Assembly (NCBI GenBank): GCA_946481615.1
Contig: CAMLOR010000037.1
Location: 1-20,810, forward strand
DNA: 20,810 bases
Reading direction: 5' to 3'
DNA from: an uncultured Aquimonas sp.
Lineage (GTDB): Bacteria; Pseudomonadota; Gammaproteobacteria; Xanthomonadales; Xanthomonadaceae
Shown: positions 7,660 to 16,335 of the stretch, in pieces
How positions within the stretch are numbered: the stretch's first letter is position 1
Layout of the letters: every line of letters begins with the position of its first letter
Position numbers and translations under genes: made by a program
Notes under the pieces: model-generated
What the model was told of the DNA's origin: nothing
Databases searched by the model: none
The model's input: only the letters and a program-made list of their open reading frames with translations

Positions 7660-9120
7660 GTGGATTTCAAAGCGAAGGATTCGGCACGCGGGCCGAGCAA
7701 TGGGCGTGCACAGGCGATCCGCCGCAGTGCGCAGCGGTTGAGCCAGGCCGCCATCAGCGCGGCGCCGCCCCGTGTGACGTCCATCGCCGGCACGGCCCTC
7801 AAGCCGCGCAGCTGGCAGCGCGATCACTGGGTGCTCGCCAGCCTGTTCGCCACCGTCACCACCCTGGTGGCCGCGATCGCTCCCGGCTTCGCCAATGCCA
7901 CCAAGCAGCCGGTCGAGCCGGTGCTGATCACGCAGCCCCTGGCGCTGCCCGAGATCGTTCCGCCGTCCGATGCGATGCTCGCTTCTCAGGACGTCAGCGC
8001 AGCACCGGCCGTCGCAACCGAAGCGAACTGGCAGACGGTCACGGTCAAGAACGGCCAGACGCTGGGCGACATCTTCGCCGCGCTCGGTTTGTCGACCTCG
8101 ACGATGCACCGCGTGCTCGAACATCCCGGCGCTGCCGATCCGCTCACCCGGATCCGCCCCGGCAACCAGTTCTGGTTCGACATCGCCGCCGACGGCTCGC
8201 TGCGCGGCGTGCGTTTCGACCGCGACGAAGCCAGCCGCGTCACCCTGACGCTGGCCGGCGACAAGATCGAGGAATCGGTGCAGCAGCGCGACATCCAGCG
8301 CCGCATCCAGATGGCCTCGGGCGAGATCAAGGGCTCGCTCTTCGGCGCCGGCGCCGAAGCCGGCCTGTCGAACGGCGCCATCGTCGAACTGGCCAAGGTC
8401 TTCGGCTACGACATCGACTTCGCCCAGGATCTGCGCGTGGGCGACCGCTTCAGCGTGGTCTACGAAGAGGTCTACCGCGACGGCGAGCGCCTGCGCGCCG
8501 GCGACATCCTGGCCGCCACCTTCATCAACCAGGGCAAGCGCTACAACGCGTTCCGGTACGAATTCGCCGACGGCCGCCGCGAGTACTTCGACGCCGACGG
8601 CCGGCCGATGAAGAAGTCGTTCCTGCGCATCCCGATCGAATTCGCGCGTATCTCCTCGCTCTTCACCTCGGCCCGCAAGCATCCGGTGCTGGGCATCACG
8701 CGCGCCCACAAGGGCGTGGACTACGCCGCCGGCACCGGCACGCCGATCATGTCGGCCGGCGACGGCCGCATCGCCTTCGCCGGCTGGAAGAACGGCTACG
8801 GCCGCACCGTCATCGTCGACCACGGCCGCGGCTACACCACGCTGTACGGCCACATGTCGCGCTTCGGCAAGTACAAGACCGGCGCCCGCGTCGGCCAGGG
8901 TAACGTGATCGGCTATGTCGGGAAGACCGGTCTGGCCAGCGGCCCGCACCTGCACTACGAATTCCGCATCGCCGGCGTGCATCGCGATCCGCTCAAGGTC
9001 ACGCTGCCCAAGCCCGAGCCGCTGCCGCGCGCGGAACTGGCGCGCTTCCAGTTGCAGACGCAGCCGATGCTGGCCAAGCTGCAGCTGATCGAAGGCGGCC
9101 GCCACTACGCCTCCCGCTGA
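7660..9120 (+). CDS. M23 family murein endopeptidase, membrane-anchored
   Basis: This 486-aa zinc metallopeptidase should cleave peptide cross-links of peptidoglycan in the periplasm. Residues 1-56 form a basic cytoplasmic tail, followed by a membrane anchor at about 57-76 ([20 protein letters not shown]). An OapA/LysM-like domain begins at about 124 ([20 protein letters not shown]), followed by a Csd3/MepM-like middle domain. The peptidase domain is about 345-448, with zinc ligands H350 and D354 (HKGVD) and H432 (HLH), plus H398 and H430 near the active site. I chose GTG 7660, which has AGGGG five bases upstream and lies behind a good promoter; ATG 7525 is the alternative. It heads the anmK and AmpG-like cell-wall segment and directly abuts anmK. 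Confidence 0.95.
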   Translation: MDFKAKDSARGPSNGRAQAIRRSAQRLSQAAISAAPPRVTSIAGTALKPRSWQRDHWVLASLFATVTTLVAAIAPGFANATKQPVEPVLITQPLALPEIVPPSDAMLASQDVSAAPAVATEANWQTVTVKNGQTLGDIFAALGLSTSTMHRVLEHPGAADPLTRIRPGNQFWFDIAADGSLRGVRFDRDEASRVTLTLAGDKIEESVQQRDIQRRIQMASGEIKGSLFGAGAEAGLSNGAIVELAKVFGYDIDFAQDLRVGDRFSVVYEEVYRDGERLRAGDILAATFINQGKRYNAFRYEFADGRREYFDADGRPMKKSFLRIPIEFARISSLFTSARKHPVLGITRAHKGVDYAAGTGTPIMSAGDGRIAFAGWKNGYGRTVIVDHGRGYTTLYGHMSRFGKYKTGARVGQGNVIGYVGKTGLASGPHLHYEFRIAGVHRDPLKVTLPKPEPLPRAELARFQLQTQPMLAKLQLIEGGRHYASR

Positions 9121-9121
9121 G

Positions 9122-10204
9122 TTCCACCTCGGCCTGATCTCCGGCACCAGCACCGACGGCATCGACGTCGCGCTGGTGCGCTTCGGGCCGCGTCCCGAGT
9201 TGCTACACGCCCGCACGCGGCCCTGGGAGCCAGCGCTGCGCGCACGCCTGGTGGAACTCGGCCAGGCGGCTTCCTCGCTCACGCTCGACGAAGCCGGCGA
9301 ACTCGATACGCGCGTGGGACGCGCCTTCGCCGACGCCGCCAATGAAGTGCTGGAGTCGAGCGGCGTCGATCGCGGCAAGGTCGCGATCGGCTCGCACGGC
9401 CAGACCCTGCGCCATCGCCCGCACGGCGCGCATCCTTTCACGCTGCAATTGGGCGATCCGAACACGATCGCCGAACGCACCGGCTGCACGGTAGTGGCCG
9501 ATTTCCGCCGCCGCGACGTCGCCGCCGGCGGTCATGGCGCGCCGCTGATGCCGGCCTTCCACGCCGCGATGCTGCGCGATGCCGGCGAAGACCGTGCGGT
9601 ACTGAACCTCGGCGGCATCGCCAATCTCACCCTGCTGCCACGCAGCGGCGAGGTGCGTGGCTTCGACACCGGGCCGGCCAACGGGCTGATGGATGCCTGG
9701 TGCCTGCGCCACCGCGGCGAACCCTTCGATCGCGACGGCGCTTTCGCGCGCAGCGGCCAGGCGGACGCCGCATTGCTCGCGCGGCTGCTCGAGGAGCCAT
9801 GGCTGGCGCTGCCGCCACCCAAGTCGACGGGGCGCGACCAATTCCACCTAGCATGGCTCGAGGCACGCCTGCGCGGCGAAGCGGCAGCCGACGTGCAGGC
9901 CACGCTGCTCGCCTTCACCGCACGCAGCGTGACCGATGCGCTGCGCGCCAGCCAGCCGGCCACGGCGCGCCTCATCGCATGCGGCGGCGGTGTCCACAAC
10001 GCGGCCCTGATGCAGACAATGACGGAAGCGCTGCCGGGCACGATCGTGGAATCCAGCGCGAGCCACGGCCTGAATCCGGATTTCGTCGAGGCCATGGGCT
10101 TCGCGTGGCTGGCTCGCGAAACGCTCGCGGGGCGCCCCGGCAATCTACCGAGCGTGAGCGGTGCCGCGGGTTACCGCGTGCTGGGCGGCATCTACCCGGC
10201 CTGA
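9122..10204 (+). CDS. anmK: anhydro-N-acetylmuramic acid kinase, start codon apparently lost
   Basis: AnmK hydrolyses the anhydro ring of 1,6-anhydro-MurNAc and phosphorylates it to MurNAc-6-phosphate, a cytoplasmic peptidoglycan-recycling step. The frame from 9122 reads [19 protein letters not shown], the conserved N-terminal phosphate-binding motif, followed by the family patterns [43 protein letters not shown] and [12 protein letters not shown], and the full C-terminal domain ([12 protein letters not shown]). About 360 residues is the expected length. No ATG, GTG or TTG precedes this motif in frame; the first is GTG 9176, inside the gene after the motif. A one-base deletion of T after 9120 would explain this, since TGATG would overlap the peptidase stop. 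Coordinates show the homologous frame; 9176 is the conventional alternative. Confidence 0.88.
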   Translation, partial: FHLGLISGTSTDGIDVALVRFGPRPELLHARTRPWEPALRARLVELGQAASSLTLDEAGELDTRVGRAFADAANEVLESSGVDRGKVAIGSHGQTLRHRPHGAHPFTLQLGDPNTIAERTGCTVVADFRRRDVAAGGHGAPLMPAFHAAMLRDAGEDRAVLNLGGIANLTLLPRSGEVRGFDTGPANGLMDAWCLRHRGEPFDRDGAFARSGQADAALLARLLEEPWLALPPPKSTGRDQFHLAWLEARLRGEAAADVQATLLAFTARSVTDALRASQPATARLIACGGGVHNAALMQTMTEALPGTIVESSASHGLNPDFVEAMGFAWLARETLAGRPGNLPSVSGAAGYRVLGGIYPA

Positions 10205-10205
10205 A

Positions 10206-10460
10206 TCAGTAGGGCGTGTCGTCCGGCAACCGCTGGAAGGCCTTCATGGCCTCTTCCATCACTTTCGATTCCTCGTCCTGCCAGGCCCCGGAGAGGCGCG
10301 CGATATCGCCCGGCAGCGGCGGTTCGGGCTCGAGCATGCCGAGCGCTTCCTTGATCAGGCGCAGGATCACGTCGTTGATCGGCCAGCCGCGTTCGCGCGC
10401 GATGCGCTTGATGCGGTCGGCGACCTCGTTGTCGATATCGCGGATCAGGAAATCGGGCAT
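10206..10460 (-). CDS. small ribbon-helix-helix (FitA/Arc-like) protein, orphan
   Basis: This 84-aa protein begins MPDFLIRDIDNEVADRIKRI, with a beta strand and helix followed by ARERGWPINDVILRLIKEAL. That is the pattern of ribbon-helix-helix DNA-binding domains as in FitA/Arc-like antitoxins. The C-terminal half (about 45-84) is acidic and helical and would be where an antitoxin binds its toxin. No PIN-domain or other toxin gene is adjacent, so it is more likely a stand-alone regulator. ATG 10460 is chosen because homology begins there; the frame is open to 10580 but that part lacks a domain. No strong ribosome site is visible. It converges on anmK (one base between stops) and diverges from the AmpG-like gene, which it may regulate. 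Confidence 0.78.
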   Translation of the reverse strand: MPDFLIRDIDNEVADRIKRIARERGWPINDVILRLIKEALGMLEPEPPLPGDIARLSGAWQDEESKVMEEAMKAFQRLPDDTPY

Positions 10461-10566
10461 GCGGGTGTGCGGTCCACCGTTTCGACGTGCCGTCTTCCCG
10501 CCCCCTGTGCGGCACGTCGCGACATTAGCACGCGCCGCGGGCAACCGCGCCGTCGCCGTCCTGCCG

Positions 10567-10572
10567 TAGCAT
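10567..10572 (+). promoter_or_regulatory. -10 element giving a leaderless ampG-like mRNA
   Basis: TAGCAT ends six bases before the ATG at 10579, so transcription would start at or beside the A of the start codon. No ribosome-binding site is present. This spacing is the signature of leaderless genes, common in xanthomonads. Confidence 0.45.
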
Positions 10573-10578
10573 GCAGCC

Positions 10579-11886
10579 ATGACCCCGAATTCATCTTCGT
10601 TGCTCGCCCGGCTGCCCGCCCCGCTGCGTCCCTACCTCGAACGCGGCCCGCTCGGCGCGCTGCTCCTGGGCATCTCGTCGGGCTTCCCCTACGCCATGAT
10701 CGGCGCCACCCTCACCACGCGGCTGGCCCAGGACGGCATCGAGAAGAAAAGCGTCACCGCCTTCGCGCTGGCCTTCCTGTTCTACAACCTCAAGGTGTTC
10801 TGGGCGCCCGCGATCGACCGCGTGCGCCTGCCGCTGATCGGCCGCTTCGGGCAGCGGCGTTCCTGGTTGTGGCTGGCGGCCGCCGCGGTAATGGCGGCGG
10901 TCGCCTTCCTCGGCGGTGCCGATCCGGAAACCGGCCTCGCCACCGTGGCGGCAGCCGCCATCGCGGTCGGCATCGCCGGCGCCACGTTCGACATCGTGAT
11001 CGACGCCTACCGCATTGAGACACTCGAGCCGCACCAGCTCGGCACGGGCTCGGGCATGTCGCAGTACGGCTGGCGCATCGGCTCGGTGGCGGCGGGCGCA
11101 CTGGCCTTGCTCGTGGCCGCGCGGGCCGGGTGGAACATGGCGTACCTGGCCTGCACGCTGTTTGCCCTTCCCGCCGTGATGGCGTCGCTGTGGCTGGGCG
11201 AACCGCAGCGCCGGCGTCCGCCGCCGCCGCTGCGCGGGCTGATGGGCGTGTTGCAGGGCGTGATCGCGCCCTTCGCCGAATTCTTCATGCGGCGCGGCGC
11301 GCTGCTCGTGCTGCTGTTCGTGCTGGTGCACAAGATCGGCGACACGCTGGCCAATCTCACGCTGCGCCTGCTGCTCGATGACCTGGGCTTCAGCAACGAC
11401 GAGATCGCGGCCTACGACGTCGGTTTCGGCTTTGTTGCCTACCTGGTCGGCATCTTCGTGGCGGGCATGCTCTATGTGCAGCTCGGCCTCAAGCGTTCGC
11501 TGTTGCTGGCCCTGGTGCTGATGGGCATCAGCAACGCGACCTTCGCGCTGCTGGCCTGGGTGGGGCACGACAACGCACTGCTCGCTGCAACCATCTGCTT
11601 CGAGAACTTCGCCAGCGGCGTCGGCGGCGTGGTAGTGGTCGCCTATCTGTCGGCGTTGTGCAATCTGTCCTTCACCGCCACGCAATTCGCGCTGCTGTCG
11701 GCGGCGGCCTCGGTGGTCGGGCGCCTGATCACCGGAACCACCGCCGGCGCGCTGATCGAATCCCTGGGCTACGTCGACTTCTACCTGCTCACCACGCTGG
11801 CCGCGGTCCCGGGCATCGCGATCTTCCTGCTGATGATGCGCGCCGGCCTCGTAGACGAGGCTGCGCACGCGCCTCAATCGGAGTAA
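10579..11886 (+). CDS. ampG: AmpG-like muropeptide permease (MFS)
   Basis: This 435-aa inner-membrane transporter has about 12-14 hydrophobic segments. It resembles E. coli AmpG, which imports GlcNAc-anhydroMurNAc muropeptides for recycling. Matching blocks include GISSGFPYAMIGATL at the first helix, FYNLKVFWAPAIDR in the loop after helix 2, FGQRRSWLWL, and ATFDIVIDAYRIETL followed by GYRxG-like YGWRIGSVAAG. The context supports the role: anmK and an M23 endopeptidase lie just upstream. The ATG at 10579 has no ribosome site but a -10 box immediately before it. Its 3' end overlaps the end of the convergent exonuclease III gene by 13 bp. A related MFS transporter of other specificity cannot be excluded by sequence alone. 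Confidence 0.88.
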   Translation: MTPNSSSLLARLPAPLRPYLERGPLGALLLGISSGFPYAMIGATLTTRLAQDGIEKKSVTAFALAFLFYNLKVFWAPAIDRVRLPLIGRFGQRRSWLWLAAAAVMAAVAFLGGADPETGLATVAAAAIAVGIAGATFDIVIDAYRIETLEPHQLGTGSGMSQYGWRIGSVAAGALALLVAARAGWNMAYLACTLFALPAVMASLWLGEPQRRRPPPPLRGLMGVLQGVIAPFAEFFMRRGALLVLLFVLVHKIGDTLANLTLRLLLDDLGFSNDEIAAYDVGFGFVAYLVGIFVAGMLYVQLGLKRSLLLALVLMGISNATFALLAWVGHDNALLAATICFENFASGVGGVVVVAYLSALCNLSFTATQFALLSAAASVVGRLITGTTAGALIESLGYVDFYLLTTLAAVPGIAIFLLMMRAGLVDEAAHAPQSE

Positions 11887-12647
11887 TCCACCACGTAGGG
11901 CGCGTGATCGGAGAAACGCGGTTCCTTCTGGATGTGGCAGGCGCGCAGGCGCGGTGCGAGCGACGGCGTGACGAACTGGTAGTCGATGCGCCAGCCCACG
12001 TTGTTGGCGCGCGCCGCGCCGCGGTTGCTCCACCAGGTGTAATCCTGGCCTTCCGGATGCAGATGGCGGTAGCTGTCGACCCAGCCGCCATCGTCGCAGC
12101 ACACCTCGTTGAGCCACTCGCGCTCCGGCGGCAGGCAGCCGGAGTTCTTCTGGTTGCTGCTCCAGTTCTTGATGTCGAGCTTGCAGCGCACGATGTTCCA
12201 GTCGCCGCACAGCACGTAATCGCGGCCGCTGCGCAGCCATTCGTCGAGCACGGGGCGGAACCACTTCATGACGTCGAACTTGAAGCCCTGGCGCAGCTCG
12301 CCGGACGAACCCGACGGCACGTACAGCGACACCACGGAGAGATTGCCGAAGCGCGCCTCGATGTAGCGCCCCTCGTCGTCGAACGGCGCCCAGCCCAATG
12401 ACGTGCGCACTTCGTCCGGCGGCGCCTTCGCGTAGATGGCGACGCCGCTGTAGCCCTTCTTGGTGATGGCGTCGCGGAAGAAGGCGCGGTAGCCCGCCGG
12501 CACCAGCGCCTTGAGGTCGAGCTGGTCTTCCTGCGCCTTGGTTTCCTGCAGGCAGAGCACGTCGGCCTGCTGCTCGCGGAACCAGTCGAAAAAGCCCTTG
12601 GTGGCGGCACTGCGGATGCCGTTGGCATTGAAGGAGATGATTCGCAT
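11874..12647 (-). CDS. xthA: exodeoxyribonuclease III / AP endonuclease (Crc-related)
   Basis: This 257-aa enzyme of the EEP superfamily acts at abasic sites and removes 3' blocks in base-excision repair. Active-site residues are all present: N7, E35 (LQETKA), Y109 (SLYVPSG), D149 and N151 (GDWNIV), D247 and H248 (SDHAP). It starts [20 protein letters not shown]. The same family includes Pseudomonas Crc, whose gene also neighbours pyrE; intact catalytic residues argue for nuclease function here. Start ATG 12647 has TATCCT seven bases upstream on the minus strand and no ribosome site, suggesting a leaderless transcript. The start is 40 bp from divergent pyrE and the 3' end overlaps the AmpG-like gene. 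Confidence 0.95.
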   Translation of the reverse strand: MRIISFNANGIRSAATKGFFDWFREQQADVLCLQETKAQEDQLDLKALVPAGYRAFFRDAITKKGYSGVAIYAKAPPDEVRTSLGWAPFDDEGRYIEARFGNLSVVSLYVPSGSSGELRQGFKFDVMKWFRPVLDEWLRSGRDYVLCGDWNIVRCKLDIKNWSSNQKNSGCLPPEREWLNEVCCDDGGWVDSYRHLHPEGQDYTWWSNRGAARANNVGWRIDYQFVTPSLAPRLRACHIQKEPRFSDHAPYVVDYSD

Positions 12648-12654
12648 GGGGCGG

Positions 12655-12660
12655 AGGATA
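12655..12660 (-). promoter_or_regulatory. -10 element for xthA (leaderless type)
   Basis: The minus strand reads TATCCT followed by seven bases and then the xthA ATG. Transcription would start within a base or two of the start codon. Confidence 0.4.
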
Positions 12661-12673
12661 CCGGCCCATGCCT

Positions 12674-12679
12674 TACCAT
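12674..12679 (+). promoter_or_regulatory. -10 element for pyrE (leaderless type)
   Basis: TACCAT lies eight bases before the pyrE ATG at 12688, so the transcript would have a leader of about two bases. The xthA and pyrE -10 boxes sit back to back in the 40-bp divergent gap. Confidence 0.4.
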
Positions 12680-12687
12680 GCGCGTCC

Positions 12688-13335
12688 ATGGCCACGTTCC
12701 GCGACGATTTCCTGGCGCTTGCGATCGAACGCGAAGCGCTGCGCTTCGGCGAGTTCACGCTCAAGTCCGGGCGCGTCAGCCCATATTTCTTCAATGCCGG
12801 GCGCTTCGATTCGGGCGCCGCGCTGGCGCGCCTGGGCGCCTGCTACGCCGCCGCGCTCGAATCGAGCGGCCTTGCCTGCGACATGCTGTTCGGGCCGGCC
12901 TACAAGGGCATTCCGCTCGCCGCCGCGACGGCCACGGCGCTCGCCGCGCGCGGACGCGATCTGCCGCTGGCCTTCAACCGCAAGGAAGCCAAGGCGCACG
13001 GCGAGGGCGGCCTACTGATCGGGGCGCCGCTGGCGGGGCGGGTGCTGATCGTCGACGACGTGATCACGGCCGGCACCGCCATCCGCGAATCCATCGCGCT
13101 GATCCGCGGCGCCGGCGCCGAGCCCTGCGGCGTGCTGATCGCGCTCGACCGCCAGGAACGCGGCCAGGGCGAACGCTCCGCGGCCCAGGAGGTCACGGCC
13201 GAATTCGGCATCCCCGTGATCCCGGTCGCAAGCCTCACGGACCTGCTGGCCTATACTGAACACCGCGCCGGGCTGGCCGCGCAGCGCGATCCGCTGCTGG
13301 CCTACCGCGCCCGTTACGGCATCGCCGGTCAGTAG
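12688..13335 (+). CDS. pyrE: orotate phosphoribosyltransferase
   Basis: This 215-aa enzyme converts orotate and PRPP to orotidine 5'-monophosphate in de novo UMP synthesis. The PRPP-binding signature [17 protein letters not shown] is at residues 119-135, the flexible catalytic loop [11 protein letters not shown] at 98-108, and the orotate-side [13 protein letters not shown] at 26-38. Length matches the E. coli enzyme (213 aa). The ATG at 12688 is preceded by a -10-like box rather than a ribosome site. It diverges from xthA and is followed 18 bp later by the DUF4124 gene, likely in the same transcript. It shares a neighbourhood with algC, dut and coaBC, as in Pseudomonas. Confidence 0.97.
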   Translation: MATFRDDFLALAIEREALRFGEFTLKSGRVSPYFFNAGRFDSGAALARLGACYAAALESSGLACDMLFGPAYKGIPLAAATATALAARGRDLPLAFNRKEAKAHGEGGLLIGAPLAGRVLIVDDVITAGTAIRESIALIRGAGAEPCGVLIALDRQERGQGERSAAQEVTAEFGIPVIPVASLTDLLAYTEHRAGLAAQRDPLLAYRARYGIAGQ

Positions 13336-13353
13336 CAGCAGGCAGGAACCTCC

Positions 13354-14010
13354 ATGCGCGCCCTCCCCACCCTTCTCGTCTCCGCCCTGGCGCTGGCGTT
13401 CGCCGCGCAGGCCGATGCCCAGTCGGGCAAGAAGAAGCTCTATCGCTGGACCGATGCCGAAGGCAAGGTCCATTACACCGACGCGCTGCCCCCCGAAGCC
13501 TCGCGCAACGCGCGCGACACCCTCAACGATGCCGGCCGTGCGGTGGAACACACCGAGCGCGCGCTCACCGAAGAGGAGCGCGCCGCGCGCGATGCCGAGG
13601 CCGCCCGCCTCGCCGAGGAGCAACGCCTCGCGCAAGAGCAGGCCAAGATGGATGCCGTGCTGGTGTCCTCGTACCCCTCGGAGGCCGATCTCACGCGCGC
13701 CTACAAGGAGCGTTTCGACCTGATCGAGCAGAGCGTGGAATCGGCGCGCGTGGGCATCCGCAGCCAGGAAAAGAGCCTCACCGATCTGCTGGCGCACGCC
13801 GGCGATCTGGAACGCAATGGCCGTCCCGTGCCGGCCGCGGTGATCGAATCGATCGGCAAGACCCGTGCCCAGGTGGCCGACCAGCGCGGCTATCTCACCA
13901 AGCGCGAGGCCGAGCGCACCGCCCTGCAGCAGGAATACGACGACGTGCTGGCGCGCTATCGCAAGCTCGTCGGCGCGGCCACGGAAGCCTCCGGCACCGC
14001 GCCGCAGTAA
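13354..14010 (+). CDS. secreted DUF4124 domain protein with coiled coil
   Basis: This 218-aa protein has an N-terminal signal peptide (residues 1-22, cut after QADA) and a DUF4124 domain at about 26-60, with the typical K-x-LYRWTDAEGKVHYTDALP sequence. A charged Ala/Glu/Arg coiled-coil helix follows at about 72-100, and a second helical part covers 110-208. It is probably periplasmic; DUF4124 has no established biochemical role. AGGAA lies eight bases before the ATG. It follows pyrE closely on the same strand and converges on algC with three bases between stops. Confidence 0.9.
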   Translation: MRALPTLLVSALALAFAAQADAQSGKKKLYRWTDAEGKVHYTDALPPEASRNARDTLNDAGRAVEHTERALTEEERAARDAEAARLAEEQRLAQEQAKMDAVLVSSYPSEADLTRAYKERFDLIEQSVESARVGIRSQEKSLTDLLAHAGDLERNGRPVPAAVIESIGKTRAQVADQRGYLTKREAERTALQQEYDDVLARYRKLVGAATEASGTAPQ

Positions 14011-14013
14011 GGC

Positions 14014-16308
14014 CTAGAACGGCAGCGCCAGTTCCTCGCCCAGGGTGATGGGCGGCGCCAGCAGCTGCGCGCGGAAGGTTTCCTGGATGCGGTGCAGGGC
14101 CTCGGCGCTGTCGGCGTCGAAGCGCAACACCAGGCACGGCGTGGTGTTGGAACAGCGCACCAGGCCCCAGCCGTCCGACCAGTCGGCGCGCACGCCGTCG
14201 ATGGTGGCGATCTTGGCGCCGTCGAAGCGCGCGTGCTCGCGGAAGCGCTCCATATAGGCGTAGTGCTCGCCTTCGGCCATCGGCACCTTGAGTTCCGGCG
14301 TGCTCACGCCTTTGGGCAGCTCGGCGAAGATCTCGCCCGGCGTGCGATCGTCGGCGGCCAGGATTTCCAGCAGGCGCGCGGCCGAGTAGATACCGTCGTC
14401 GAAGCCGTACCAGCGTTCGCGGAAGAAGAAATGGCCGCTCATCTCGCCGGCCAGCTCGGCTTCGGTTTCGCGCATCTTGGCCTTGATCAGCGAGTGCCCG
14501 GTCTTCCACATGATCGGGCTGCCGCCGTGGCGCAGGATCTGCCCGGCCAGATGCCCGGTGCATTTCACGTCGTAGATCACGCTGGCGCCCGGGTTGCGGC
14601 TCAGCACGTCCTGCGCGAAGAGCATCAGCAGGCGGTCGGGATAGATGATCTCGCCCTCGCGCGTGACCACGCCGAGGCGATCGCCGTCGCCGTCGAAGGC
14701 AAGCCCCAGATCGGCGTTGAACTTGCCGACGAAGTGGATGAGATCGACCAGGTTCTTCGGATCGCCCGGATCCGGATGATGGTTGGGGAAATCGCCGTCG
14801 ATCTCGCAATGCAGCGGCACGACTTCGGCGCCGATGGCCTCCAGCACCTGCGGGCCGAGCGTGCCGGCGACGCCGTTGCCGGCGTCCACGACGACCTTGA
14901 TCTTGCGCTCGAGGGCGATATCGCCGGCGACGCGGCCGACGTAGTCCTGCCCGATGTCGCGCGACTGCAGCGAACCGCCGCCGCCGGCATCCAGGCGGTT
15001 CTCGGCGATGCGCACGTAGAGATCCTGGATCGCGTCGCCGGCCAGCGTCTCGCCGCCGACGACGATCTTGAAGCCGTTGTAGTCCGGCGGGTTGTGGCTG
15101 CCGGTGACCGCCACGCCGCAGCCGGTGTTGAAGTGGTAGGTGCCGAAATACACCACCGGCGTGGGCACCTGGCCGATGTCGATGACGTCGCGGCCGGCGC
15201 GGCGCAGGCCCTCGATCAGGGCACCGCTCAGCGAAGGCCCGGAATGGCGGCCGTCGCGGCCGACCACGATGTCCTTCAGGCCGCGCTCGCGCATCAGCGT
15301 GCCGATGGCCTGGCCGATCAGCCGCGCCACGCCTTCGTCCAGGCTTTCGCCGACCACGCCGCGGATGTCGTAGGCGCGGAAGATGGCGCGATCGATTTCG
15401 GCGCTGGGCGCACGCTTGCGCACCGGCGCCGCCGGCACCGGCTCGGCGGCCGTCTGCAATACTTCGCCGAAGGTGATCTCGGCCCCGTCGTCGGCCAGCG
15501 CGCCCTCGCGGCGACGCAGCTGCCAGCCCAGCACGCCGGCCAGCGCCAGTGCGCCCAGGCCGAGGCCGAACTGCACCATCGGCGGATACGAAAGCATCGC
15601 TTCGGCGGACGGCGGTGCGGTACCGACCTGCAGCGACATGCCCGGCACGGCACTGAGCGTGACGGCCGGCTTGAGCGTCTCGTCGCCGCTGCCGGTCAGC
15701 ACGCGCTGGCCGGTGCGCAGCTCCAGATAGCCGCCCGGCAGTGCCGCCGCCGCGACCGGCTGGGTGAGCGTCGACAACGGCTGCGCCACGTACAGGATGG
15801 CGAGCACGTCTTCGCCCTCGCGCACCGGGGCGGCCAGGCCGAGCTGCGAATCCTGCGCGCCGACCACGTCGCTGACCACCTCGCCGGTGGTGTTGGCGCT
15901 GCTCAACAGCGCGAGCTTCGCGAAACCGAACTTCGCGAGGTCGGCGGCGAAGGCCTCGTCGAGCGTGGGTTCGAAGAACTCCACCGCGGTCAGTTCCGGC
16001 CAGGCCTCGCGCAGCCGCTTGGCGGCATCCTCGCGCGCACCGGCGGCCAGATCGGCCTTCAGGTAGGAATCCTCGACGGCGGTCTTCATGCGCTCGCGCT
16101 GTTTTGCGACGGCATCGCCCAGTTCGGCCGCTAGGCGCTCGCGCAGCTGCACCAGTTCGGGGGCCACGCGACTCTGGCGCCAGCCCTGGAAGCCCTGCCA
16201 CAGCATCATCGCGCCCAGCAGCGCGGCCACCAGTGCGGCCGCCGCCAGCAGCGGAGTGCGCAGCGCGGGCGGAATCACCGGGCGCGCTCCCTTCGGTTTC
16301 CTAGCCAT
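14014..16308 (-). CDS. algC: phosphomannomutase/phosphoglucomutase with membrane-bound N-terminal extension
   Basis: This 764-aa alpha-D-phosphohexomutase interconverts 6- and 1-phosphates of mannose and glucose, feeding GDP-mannose and UDP-glucose for surface polysaccharides and LPS. The catalytic part spans about 302-764: phosphoserine loop TGSHNP (S404), metal loop DGDGDR (539-544), sugar loop GEMSGH (621-626), and phosphate-binding RCSNTTP (718-724). The first 300 residues are extra compared with classical ~460-aa enzymes: transmembrane helices at about 17-37 and 245-263 enclose a periplasmic segment of about 210 residues, then a linker. Longer AlgC forms with such an N-terminus occur in related bacteria. 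The ATG has AGGGGAAAG upstream. It lies 27 bp after dut, in the apparent coaBC-dut-algC operon. Confidence 0.95.
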   Translation of the reverse strand: MARKPKGARPVIPPALRTPLLAAAALVAALLGAMMLWQGFQGWRQSRVAPELVQLRERLAAELGDAVAKQRERMKTAVEDSYLKADLAAGAREDAAKRLREAWPELTAVEFFEPTLDEAFAADLAKFGFAKLALLSSANTTGEVVSDVVGAQDSQLGLAAPVREGEDVLAILYVAQPLSTLTQPVAAAALPGGYLELRTGQRVLTGSGDETLKPAVTLSAVPGMSLQVGTAPPSAEAMLSYPPMVQFGLGLGALALAGVLGWQLRRREGALADDGAEITFGEVLQTAAEPVPAAPVRKRAPSAEIDRAIFRAYDIRGVVGESLDEGVARLIGQAIGTLMRERGLKDIVVGRDGRHSGPSLSGALIEGLRRAGRDVIDIGQVPTPVVYFGTYHFNTGCGVAVTGSHNPPDYNGFKIVVGGETLAGDAIQDLYVRIAENRLDAGGGGSLQSRDIGQDYVGRVAGDIALERKIKVVVDAGNGVAGTLGPQVLEAIGAEVVPLHCEIDGDFPNHHPDPGDPKNLVDLIHFVGKFNADLGLAFDGDGDRLGVVTREGEIIYPDRLLMLFAQDVLSRNPGASVIYDVKCTGHLAGQILRHGGSPIMWKTGHSLIKAKMRETEAELAGEMSGHFFFRERWYGFDDGIYSAARLLEILAADDRTPGEIFAELPKGVSTPELKVPMAEGEHYAYMERFREHARFDGAKIATIDGVRADWSDGWGLVRCSNTTPCLVLRFDADSAEALHRIQETFRAQLLAPPITLGEELALPF

Positions 16309-16335
16309 GACTTTCCCCTGTCTTGGTGGCGCGCG

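Noticed and set aside
7621..9489. Minus-strand frame of 622 codons opposite the M23 peptidase
   Set aside because: Shadow of a gene with full catalytic motifs; the His/Val/Ala/Gly/Asp-rich sequence is typical for antisense of GC-rich genes.
10206..10580. Toxin-antitoxin module at the RHH gene
   Set aside because: No toxin frame with PIN or other toxin features lies on either side; both neighbours are identified metabolic or transport genes.
14092..16134. Plus-strand frame of 680 codons opposite algC
   Set aside because: Shadow; algC has all four catalytic loops on the minus strand.
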